Source: Spirogloea muscicola (lineage: Eukaryota > Streptophyta > Zygnematophyceae > Spirogloeales > Spirogloeaceae). From it: a stretch of DNA of 15,843 nt. The stretch lies in contig WELB01000190.1 of NCBI GenBank assembly GCA_009602725.1, positions 165,504-181,346 on the forward strand. The letters are read 5' to 3'. The notes beneath the pieces were generated by a model. That model made no database searches. It was given only the letters and a program-made list of their open reading frames with translations, and had not been told where the DNA came from. Shown one piece after another: positions 1-9,500 of the stretch. How positions within the stretch are numbered: the stretch's first letter is position 1; every line of letters begins with the position of its first letter. Made by a program: the position numbers and the translations under genes.

Positions 1-2313
1 CTATGGGTACGAGGTCGGGGAGCGGTACGACCTGCGGCGGCTCGCGCGCTTCGTGCGCGTCGCCAGCGTCGCCGCCTGCCTCGCCCGCTGCAACGCCACC
101 GCCGACGGCGTCTGGCAGATGCGCAAGCGCACCAAGCGCCCCGCGCTGCCGCCGTGGCGGCCCGCCAGCCTCGCCCGCTCCACGGTCAGTCGGGCGGCCG
201 CCGCCCACGCCCCAACTGCAGCCTCCTGCCGGTGTCTTCCTCGCACCTTATCTCTCTCCTTCCTAATCATCTGATCACGGTTTAATTCCTCCCTCCTCTC
301 CCTCATCCTTTTGGGCCAGCTGCGGCTCAACTGGGCCTTCCTCCGCTGGACCTCCCCGGCGGACGTCGTGGCGGCCATGGGCGGCCGGCCGGAGCGCTGC
401 GCGGCGCTGCTGGGCATCTTCCCGGGCCTGCGGTGGCGCGGGGCCTACCTGGCCGTCGCGCCCTTCCTCGCGCCCGCGCGGCCCATCAGCCGCGCTGCGC
501 AGCGCCTCTGCGACCAGGTCTTCGGGGCCGGCACCGCCTTCCTCGCATGCAAGCGTGTGGTGTGTGCGCTTGGGGCAGCCGCGACGCCTGCATGCCTCTC
601 GTTTCCCCACCTTCCTTCCCTCCACAACAAAAGCTGGCTTTTGGCCTCCAGCGGCACACTCTCCTCCCTCCAACGCCTTCCCTCACGCTGTGCTTATGAA
701 GGACACCTCAGGGCTCCTACTGAACTACGCTGATGTGAACCCCGATGTGAGCATGTAGTGTGTGTGCACGTACGAGTCAGAACATCGCTGAAGCTTCGAA
801 TGTCGAGTGAAGCAAGTATCACAATCTCACCTCCTCCCTCGTCTCGCTGCGCAGTGCTGTGTGTGCACTGGCGGTTCAACGAGGCGGAGTGCACGGGCGA
901 CGGGCAGGGCCTTTGCTTCGGGCGCTGCGAGGATGGCAGCAACACCAACGACCCGACATCGCACCCCGCGAACGTGACTTGGACTGACCTCGCCGACCAC
1001 GAGGGCTGTCAACCAGGCACGTCAGGCCGTCACAAGCACGCAGTCGCTGGCATTCTCATGGCTCTGGCACTTGGGTACTGGCCGTGTTGCATGTCTCGCC
1101 GCTGACTGGCAGCAGCTTTCGTGGTCACACGATTTCGCCGTCCACAGGATCCCATCATGCTGGGGTTCTAGTGACGGTGCTGGACCTGGTGGACGCAATC
1201 GCCGACGCAGCAGCCGGCAACAAAGTCACCGCCGTCTACATTGCCACTGATGGCTGGCTACCTGGCCGCGGCCGCTGCGACTTGGTCGCCCGAGTGCGCT
1301 GCGTTGGCCGACCCTAAGCTGCAGCGCTCTCCTCTCTAGTCTTACCTCCTGACAGACACTGGCACGCTGTCCCTGATGCTTCCAGCTGCGAGCCACGTGG
1401 CAGGTGGTGTTGACTCTGCGGGAACAAGGCCTCGCCGTTGCCGGACTCTGGCGCTGCCCGTCGCTGCCGTGCTTCCCGGACGGCTCCACGCCAGACCTTC
1501 TGCAAATCGGCACCCTCTTTGGCCTCGATCGCGACCATTTCCAGGTCCCTTGCACTCCATCGGCTGTGCAGTCTCCGATTAGTGTGGCCTTGTCTGTCCT
1601 GGCCTCTTTGCAGCAATGAAGACACAGCTGGTATGACCCTCTTGACGCTGCTGCTGTTGCTGCCGCCGCATGCAGCCTGGCAACCACCTTGTGTCGCTGC
1701 TGGAGCAGGAGGTGGCAAAGCGTGCAGCCGCGTTCCTAGGAAGCGGGCAGTCGAGCTGGAGCCTGGCAGTCTGGCGAGTGCGCATGGCACTCCGTCGGGC
1801 TGCGGAATTCAGTGCCGGCTGGCAGTCAGCCATTGCCACGGACAGTGAGGGCGGCGAAGGAGGCGAGGACAGTCGCAGTGAGGCCTTGCAACACGCATTT
1901 GATGACGCACTCGTGGAGGAACTGCTCAAGGACAAACGTGTCGCGGGGCTCCAGTGCAAGAGCGGGTGAGAGAGAGAGAGAGAGGTGCTGCTGGCCGGCT
2001 CTTGCCCAAGTGCAATGCCAGAATTGAAGCTAGGTGTGTGCTGGAGAAGGCTCGCAGAAACCCCACACATTACCACCGTTTCCACTCTTACAAGCGCTGC
2101 CTATGTTTGACCCTTAAGCTATAAATACTCAATCTCTGATTTTGTAGGTACAAGGGGAGTGGCCAGCCTCGGCAGAGCATGGCTCCGGCGCCGGAGGGCG
2201 AGCACCCGCTTGGCGGCGGGCAGGAGCAAGGCCCTGATGGGTGGCTCGACTACGTTGCTTGCGAGGGCCGCCTCGCGCTTGGCGGCAGCTGCAAAGTCAA
2301 CTACTGCTCCTGA
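1..2313 (+). CDS. GDP-fucose O-fucosyltransferase-like protein, 5' partial, 7 exons seen
   Basis: Predicted glycosyltransferase of the secretory pathway that would move fucose from GDP-fucose to Ser/Thr of a protein acceptor. Exons (codons begin at base 2): 1-184, 320 to 548 or 554, 855 to 1007 or 1016, 1172-1284, 1404-1544, 1676-1965, 2148-2313. Family-type signs in order: the H-W-R-F-N-E block in exon 3 (H-x-R is the nucleotide-sugar binding motif of O-FucT enzymes), V-Y-I-A-T-D in exon 4, and L-L-E-Q-E-V followed by F-L-G-S-G-Q-S-S-W-S in exon 6, the usual C-terminal core motif. The join from exon 6 to 7 (GG|gtgaga to ttgtag|G) keeps phase and adds a Cys-containing tail ending Y-C-S before TGA. 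If that intron is not removed, the protein stops at 1967-1969 instead. Donors of introns 2 and 3 are ambiguous, with both options of each in the same phase. The N-terminus, with any signal anchor, lies outside the window. Exons are GC-rich with high GC at third positions. The family call is good; acceptor and exact specificity are unknown. Confidence 0.8.
1968..1985. repeat. (GA)n microsatellite just inside intron 6
   Basis: A run of GA dinucleotides directly follows the candidate donor GG|gtgaga of the O-fucosyltransferase gene. The repeat includes part of the donor consensus, so length changes here could affect splicing. Without splicing, the codon TGA at 1967-1969 would end the protein. 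Confidence 0.75.
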
Positions 2314-3268
2314 GCAAGTTCTTGCTTGGCACCGGCCCTCAGCACCCGGCACAGACTCCTGGCGTGCAGCAATGGCTGGGCCATCTGTGGCTCCGAGCAA
2401 GTTCCTGCCAAGAGAATCAAGTGCAGGACCCAGGTTATCCTATCCCTGCACCAACACACACCTTATTTTTTGCGGGCGCAAGAGCACGCTTGCAGTAGCT
2501 ACTGCTTTCGGCTTTCTTAGGACGTCCAAGCTTGGGGAAGGGGTTTTGTCCACCAGTTTGTGGTTTTGTTGAAGTGCAAGGTTCACCTGTTGGACGCACG
2601 ACCTGCTGCCCCCTCATAGAGGCGACCTTGACGCAATTTGTACATATGCTTATGAGTAGGAGACATAGAGTTAGATACATTTTTTATTCACTCTCAATAA
2701 AACTTAGTGAAATGAAGAGATTTTCCTTTACACCATGTGCCTGGCCGCTTTCATGTGAAGTGAACGATGCAAGTGCAGCTGCACGAGGTAAGAGATTAGA
2801 GATGCTCACATGCAGTTATGCTCTCTCATTACCCTTCCCTGTGGTCCCATTTCACTACATAGCTTTTATACTGACGACATCCACTAAGGTAATAATAACA
2901 TGCACTCTCTCAAGCTGACCATTGGTGGATATTTCAACGACTTCTCAACGATGACAGCCTGCAAGTGATGCATTTTCTTATGCAGCAACTTTGACAAATT
3001 GCTCGTGTGCGGTGCTTCCAGTCCATATGAAGTGTCGAGCAGCTCCTTCTCTTACTAGATGAGCTGTCAATGCATTACACAAGTAGGGGGAAGGCAATTG
3101 GAGAAATACAGGTGCACAAAATGCGGAAATACATGAGTCAGATGTATTGCTGCTTCCCAACAGACAGAACTCGGACAAGCAGCTGATTGCTGATTGTCGT
3201 TGGGACCCATCAACAGCCCAATAGAAGGTTCTGCCTCCAGGGCCTCGCTAAGAAGCAGCCAGGCCGGC
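2314..3268. other. Convergent intergenic region, with a possible extra coding extension at its start
   Basis: The region lies between the 3' ends of the + strand O-fucosyltransferase gene and the - strand 2H-like gene. Bases 2314-2433 and 2521-2619 stay open in the upstream gene's phase and look partly coding (see findings). An AATAAA occurs at 2696-2701, but green algae rarely rely on it, so I give it little weight. I found no TGTAA on the + strand here. Beyond about 2620 the DNA is AT-richer and shows no gene that I recognise. Confidence 0.55.
3075..3079 (-). promoter_or_regulatory. TGTAA-type polyadenylation signal of the 2H-like gene
   Basis: Read on the minus strand the motif is TGTAA, about 190 nt downstream of the TGA at 3269-3271. 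UGUAA is the established poly(A) signal of many chlorophyte mRNAs and this is a reasonable 3' UTR length. A pentamer occurs often by chance, so only 3'-end reads would settle it. Confidence 0.4.
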
Positions 3269-5082
3269 TCACGTGATCGCTCGGAGAGTAATGTGTAGCG
3301 TGCCCTCAGAGAACCAGTCATACATGCCAGGCAGCATGTCGTCCACGCGCGCACGGAACCGCGCCAAGGCCGGAGGACTGTGGCGGAGAAAGTGCACGAC
3401 GGTGGACCCCAGCTTGGGCGCCCGGTAGTGTTGCGAGCGGTTGCCTGTGCAAAAGGGACAAACGTGACATTGTGAGCTTGACAATGCATCCTCAATTGAT
3501 CGTTGAAGTCGTCAAACACTGTGATACTTATAATGTCATCACGTGAAGCTCTCCTCAATGTGCTAGTGCTTACGCTCTAGCGTAAGCTGCTTGAGAAGCG
3601 CTGGCTCACCGTCCTTGCTTGCGTGAAACCAATAGTTGTCGAGTTTGGCGGGGGCAAACTCATCCGCAACAGCACGCACAGCCTCCTGCTGCGCCGTCGT
3701 CGGCGGGCGGGGGTCCGCCGGCAGCGCCAGCGCTACATCAGCCACGACCAGCGTGCGGTCCAGGCAGCAGCTCTCATAGGTGACCACCGACAGGTTGTCC
3801 ACAAGGATTGGCGGGGTCACTGCAAGAGCTGCATTCTCTTCGCTGCAATAGCTCTGGAGGGCCGCAATCAAACTCGTGGGTCTGGCACAGCTTACTTATG
3901 GCCATCTCAGCCAAGGTGATACTCACATGTATGACAACAATTCATACATGTGAACTGCAAGACCGACATTTGGGACAAGGTGCCTGGCCAAGGAATATCT
4001 ACGACGTAGGCATTGACTGTATGACCCCTCCATGTCCACGGCTCAAGAATCTAAGATCACAGCTTGAGCTCAGCACTCCATTCTGAAGGCCTGCATGAGC
4101 CATCCGTGTGGCGGCCGTATCCCCAACGACTTGACCGCCCATTCTTGAAGTAGAACCGAAGTCACTGGTCCCCAGCAGCTCGGTGCTGGCTGCTACTGGT
4201 ACTTGGAGTGTGGTAACTCGCAGTGACATGTTGCTTCGTAAGTACCACCCTAGACCGTTAGCTTACCCCAGAAAGGGTACAACCAATGCAGCTGAGAGCC
4301 GGCGGAGCTTGCCTGCAGATGCGCCGCAGTGCTAAGAGCTGATGCGGGCTCAATCGGACTCCGTCGCGCAGGCAGGCCAGGCTGGTCTTGGGCCACTTGG
4401 AGCCGGGGTTCTCGCGCACGACCGCGGGTGACAGCCCCTCGATTGCCAGCTTGAGCTGCACGGCAGCTCAGGGAGCTCAGGGGACGGCGTATGAGGAGCA
4501 CTGCATGTACCAGTGATCAACAGTTCAGACCCTCAAGAGCTGCCCAATTGCCATGGCGGCCTGCATTGATTGACTCTGCATGAGATGTAGACACTAAGGC
4601 TATAATCCTCACGGTTCTCTACTGCTCAAACCCTACTTATAGATCACTTACAACAAGAAAACTGAATTGTTAGCATCTCTGATAGTGGCTGCTACTGGGA
4701 GGCGAATTGCGCTTACCGTAGTGGCAGTGCACGCACAGCCGACTCCCCGGAGGTCTGCACCTCATTCCTAACCCCTAAGCCCTTAAACCCTGAACCGTAA
4801 ATCGTAATTGCTAAACCCTACTCCTTATCAAGCACTTACCTCCTCAAAGGCTGGCGGGATGCCGTGATAGATGACTGTGAGAACGCCCTGCCACGCCACG
4901 AAGAACTCCACCGGCTGGTACCAGCAGGCGCGGGTGCGGGAGATGAGGTCCTGCAGCAGGCCCCGCGGCGTGGTCGCCGCTGGCGGAGGCAGGGGCAGTG
5001 CCGGTGGCGCTGCCACTGACACCGGCTTCTCGTCAGAAGCGGCACCCGCTTCCTCCACTACTTGCTGTGTGGCAGCCGCCAT
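3269..5082 (-). CDS. Conserved plant/algal protein with C-terminal 2H-phosphoesterase-like H-x-T motif, 4 exons, complete
   Basis: Minus-strand exons 5082-4840, 4455-4313, 3842-3610 and 3444-3269 join in phase to 264 residues (795 nt with stop). The ATG at 5082-5080 has a strong context (ACCATGG), and an in-frame stop lies upstream. Residues 1-45 are acidic and Ala/Pro-rich, probably disordered. The conserved part begins W-Y-Q-P-V-E-F-F, followed by A-W-Q-G-V-L-T-V, E-N-P-G-S-K-W-P-K-T-S-L (about 95-107), D-N-Y-W-F-H-A-S-K-D-G (about 197-207) and Y-R-A-P-K-L-G-S-T-V-V-H-F-L. It ends G-T-L-H-I-T-L-R-A-I-T. H257-I-T259-L fits the H-x-T-x signature of 2H enzymes (LigT, cyclic nucleotide phosphodiesterase), usually present twice; I see only one clear copy. 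I know similar plant proteins, some annotated as RNA ligase/cyclic nucleotide phosphodiesterase-like, but activity is inference. Intron 2 is either GC-AG (donor 4312-4311, acceptor before 3842) or GT-AG (donor 4266-4265, acceptor before 3853). Both keep phase. I prefer the first, which gives the shorter, more continuous protein. Confidence 0.75.
4766..4823. repeat. Degenerate telomere-like (CCCTAAA)n tract in intron 1 of the 2H-like gene
   Basis: This stretch contains taacccctaag, ccttaaaccctga and gctaaaccctac, separated by altered units such as gtaaatcgtaattg. It resembles an eroded CCCTAAA/TTTAGGG array, the telomere repeat of land plants and several chlorophytes. A further isolated aaaccctac lies near 4627 in the same intron. 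It ends about 11 nt from the donor of intron 1, and its role is unknown. Confidence 0.55.
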
Positions 5083-6577
5083 GGTGGGCCCTCTGAGCTG
5101 GCCCGCCAAGGTCAGCGTCTCCCTCTCACCAGGTCAGCTATGCAGAGAGCCAGCGTCAAGCTGGACCTCAACCATGCGGAAACGCTAGCGTCCACAATCG
5201 TAGGCTGGAAGTGCGAGCCTGCCAACCCACGTCCTGCGTCGTAGTGTTCCTCGAGGGAGGACCTGCCCAGATGGCACGCGGCGATGGCAATCCCTGTGGC
5301 GCATGCCGGCCTGGCAACTAGCACCAGATACTGCGCGAACTCTCATCCCAGTGTGCCAGCTGAACGCAGTGCGGGCCTGCGGTGTCGCTCCTTGATGATG
5401 GTGTAGCAAAGACGGCCCGGTCTGACCAACTCCAGGACGACCTTGCACCGGCAGCAGTATCTGGTGGTGCTGGTGCTGGGCAGCTCTATCCTGTCCAGCT
5501 ACTACACTAGAAAGCGGCTGCTGATATGAAAGATTCGGCTGTGAAGTGCCAGCCAGATGCATGCAGGTGTTCATGACGGAGCCAAAGGCTAGGCAGACAC
5601 TGGGGGTCCGCAGAGAGGCGCTTATGGCAACTATTGTGTTCTTGCCGGACCGGCCAAAAGCAAGCTAGCTTAGTGACTGTGGAGTGGGGAGGGTCAAGAA
5701 CCAAGGCCCTCAGTATCGAGTCAACAAGGAAATGCTATCAATTGTACAATGAGCACGAGGTCCAGGCTGAGACACGGTAGATACAGAGCTCCAACATGTG
5801 GCCAGCTTTTCCCTGTGTCTATGATCGTTGCCTATATGAGTATCTGATAATGGTCATCACTGATGGTCAGTGCATGCTTCAGTATCTGGGTCCTTCGGGT
5901 CTGAGGTCTCAGCCCCATCTTGTAGGCCCAGATTCAGGTTCCAAATTGGTAATGCTTCAGCAATAAGGACAGCAGGTTTGCCAAGAAACCGGTGGAACTC
6001 ACAGGCCAAGCCAGTATCAAACGGACGAGTACACGGCTGTCAATAGTGGTGCTGACATCGCCATCAGTGACGGGCATGTAAGCAGCGCAGGAGCACATAC
6101 GCGTGGTTCCCTGAGTGACATCATCAGGATCTCAAGTGACAACCTTCAAATCTGTCCCTGTTACTAAGCAACTGTCATCCATGTATAATTTCACATTTAC
6201 GCTTTTTGCATGACGAATGGTCTCAGAGCCGCATCACTGAGATTCGATTCACTCCACACCCAAGCTACGTGCAGACATCCTCGACCACATAACGATTGTG
6301 CTTCCTCAGTCTCTGTGAGGCTGCATGATCAACCTGGCCTTTGGGTTGTGATTTTGTTGAAGCCAACAAGAACGTGAAGGAGCTCCCAACAATATCGGAG
6401 GGTGGAGAGAAAGAATAGGGATACGAAGTATAGTCTTCTGCTTGTTGGCAGAGGTACACACACCGGCTGAACTCACTGTCCGACTGTCATGGGCTCTCCC
6501 AAAAACTTGGGAGAAGGACCTCACACATCGCTGGAGTTAAAGCTGCGGAGAGGTCACCTCAGCTGGGTGGCCCACTG
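5083..6577. other. Intergenic region between the 2H-like gene and COG8 (both minus strand)
   Basis: This stretch must hold the promoter and 5' leader of the 2H-like gene (near 5083) and the 3' UTR of COG8 (near 6577). I see no gene I recognise. Bases 5343-5498 on the minus strand form an exon-like open stretch with balanced codons, described under findings. I found no TGTAA on the minus strand near the COG8 stop. From about 5700 to 6500 the sequence is compositionally ordinary and shows no clear repeat or long coding pattern. Confidence 0.6.
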
Positions 6578-9500
6578 CTAGCTCCTTGTGACCACCTGAG
6601 CGGACCTCGGCCTGGGGGCAGCAGGTGGGGGCTTTGCAGCCGGCATGGCTGGCAAAGTTCCACCCAGCTTCACAGGCAGCTTGCCTGATGTTAGGTGATT
6701 GGCACTCCCGCCCAAATCAGCCCTTGTTGCCGCGGCCGTTTCTTGTAACTCTGTGGGCAAACTCGCAGCAACTCCGTCCCTGCTACCGTCCTGCCGTCTG
6801 TGCCCATTTTCAGCTGATCCGCTGTCGGCATCTCTCCTGTCGTGGCCAATGCCATCTACACTGGCCTCCTGAGCCTCGTTCCCATTCTGGCCACTGCCAA
6901 GGCTGTTGCTGCTCGTTACCGCACTCTGCTGCGCGGCCTCCTGCCTATGCTGCCTGTCCTTGTCAACAGCTTGGGGTGGAAGACTGGCCTGAATCAACTT
7001 CTGCACGGGCTGGGAGATGACGCCCGTGTCCAGCAGCGTCTGTGCACCGGGGTAGCACCTTGAGAAGCACAGAATCACATATGGACAAGCTACCTGGAAG
7101 CAGTGCGAGGTTGCCAAGCACGGAGGAAAACCTGAAGTCAGTGAAGAGACAAGTACAGCTGCCGCCTCAGCACAATCTGCAACTATAGGCTGCAAAAGCT
7201 GTCCATGACTACGTATTCAATTGATTGAGATCCGGTTGCACATACATGTTTCAATGATCTGAGATCCAAGCACACATAGATGTGAGACTGGCCAACAGAG
7301 GTCTTCTGGCAAGCACCTCAACGAAAGCCCGGCAACTAGCTGAGAAGAGCTGCTGCTCAGGTTCTCGGAGGATCTGAGTCTGATGGTATCGCACAAGGGA
7401 GAAGGACACATTCTCCAGCGTCTTCTGCAACTCCTTTGCCAATTGTCCTCTCAATGCCGTGGGAGCACAATGCCTAAGCTCATTCAATGCAGCAAGCACA
7501 CCTGCAGACGGTCGGAAGCAAAGCCTGAGAAGCAACTCCAATTGCATTGAATTGTGCAGATGCTAACCCCTATCAGTTCGAGGCTTGGTATAGGGATGTA
7601 GAGTCATCTGTGCAGGTCTTGCAAGGGCGCTGTGGCACTGAAGATACATGTAGGAGAATGGTGCTATGCAGACAAGCAGGCATTAGTATATGACCAGTTT
7701 GAAGGCTCAAAAGGGCAGGCGCTATTGATTCACCATTGACAAATGCGGCTAATGGAGGGTGCTCCATCAAAGAGTAGGGTGGTGCAACGTCGTCAGAAGA
7801 GTCATTGCCAGCAGACGAGCGCAGCCCAGACCCCATGGCTGGCAAGGGTACCCAGCGATGTGAATCTAGAACTTGCTGCAATATACACATCCCACGATGC
7901 TTCACCGCATTGCTTTCTAGTACATGCAGTCCGCTAATAAAATAGCGCTGATGACAGCAGCTTGCACATTGTGGCTTGCAATATTGTTCATTGGTCAGGC
8001 CTTGGGCAACCAGTGCCTGCAGTTGAGCGTATGCTGCACAGTAGGCACATACCTGAGAACTTTCCAGAGCAGCACCAAGGCATCTCACGAACAAGTCCCG
8101 CATACACCTGTGCACAAAATCATGCCTGTCAGAGGAATATTAGGCTCCTGTGCTGAGAGCAATTATTGTGAGCATTAACTCAGATGACAGCTAAGGCCAG
8201 GTACCAAGTCACAGGCTGGCAACTTACGCTTCAAAGAGTGGGGGAAGCAAGCCCCGGAAGTCAAGGCCGACTCTCCCAAGGCTCATTCCACAATACTGCA
8301 AAAATGCAAGACCCTCACAATGAGCTCATTGTGTGAGCAACATGTCAAACGTGGAAGCGCGACGGTGCAAGTTCTGCCTGGAGGGCGCACTGGAGGCTCA
8401 TCATGTCAGATAGCCAACTATCACCATGTCAAGTAGTCAACTATAATGTTCAGAACTGGTTCAGATGGTCACATTGTCTGAGCAAATTGTCATGTCCTCA
8501 CCATACAATGCTCCAAGACGCTGGCCAAAGATCCCCCATCCGTGATCTTCGGAAGGACAGCTTTCAAAACAGAGAGATAGGAAGTGATTCTGTGCATGGC
8601 CCAACTATATATGAGGCCGCCATCGCCCCGTTCCTCTAGCCCAGAGGTGTCATCTGAGAAGATAGCTCGGTACTGCATCACCACGTCGAACAGGTGGACC
8701 CTGTGGCTATCTGTCATTCTCTTCAAGTAGTCATATGGACTGCTTCTGTCAAGTTCCTCAACAATGTCTGTTAACCAAGCCTCTCGACACCTCAAGAACT
8801 GTGCACAACAAGAAGACATATGCAGGTCAGCATGCGCTGCGCAGTACGGCAGGTTCATTCAGAGTCATTCTTCTGGCACATGGGGAGCACCCTAGTCAAA
8901 GAAAGGTAGTCTACAATTTCTGATAAGAACAAAGCCGGTCATGTATGAAGCACGTTCCATTGCAGTATCCCCACATATCATACAGAAAGTACTCTCCTAT
9001 TCACCAGCTGGTATGGGTCATCATGCAGATTACCTGCAATCTCATCTCATGCTCTGTGAATACAGCAAGTCTTCTCAAATAGCCAATAACTCGTAGACAT
9101 TCTGGAAGCTGCACAAGTACGACAGCATGTGAGCTAATGGTTCGTCATGCAGGCTCATGACAAACTGGCAGCCAACACTATCACCCAATCAGGTTCTATA
9201 CAGGCACCGCTGTCTAATTGTCAGCAGCTGTCTGCAATCATCTGTCTAAGCAAGCACGATCAGCAAGTGCCGCAAATCGTGCCACTTGCGATGTAGCAGT
9301 CCTACATTTTAGAGGACATCATCAAGCTACCTGAATGCTTGATCTCAATCTCTGTAGTAGTTGTGACAACATTGATTGCGTGATCTGTCGAACTTCCTCT
9401 GCCAAAGCTTGAATAACGGGTAGCCTGGGGAGGTTGAAGTCAAGCGCTATGTCACCCGTCAGATGCAAATTTCATCTCCAGTGTTATATCATCATGCAGG

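Noticed and set aside
1619-1631. Possible 17-nt micro-exon between O-fucosyltransferase exons 5 and 6
   Set aside because: Its length breaks the phase and would give a stop after CAA, whereas the direct join of 1544 to 1676 is in phase and family-like.
2690-2790. Possible SECIS element downstream of the in-frame TGA
   Set aside because: An ATGA and nearby GA are present, but the stems I could draw pair the wrong bases and leave no proper quartet or AA apical loop.
6625-7020. 131-codon plus-strand open frame
   Set aside because: Shadow of COG8 exon 12 on the opposite strand.
7573-8115. 180-codon minus-strand frame spanning COG8 exons 9 and 10
   Set aside because: It reads straight through the intron between 8052 and 7876 and past the exon 10 donor; only the exon parts are COG8-like.
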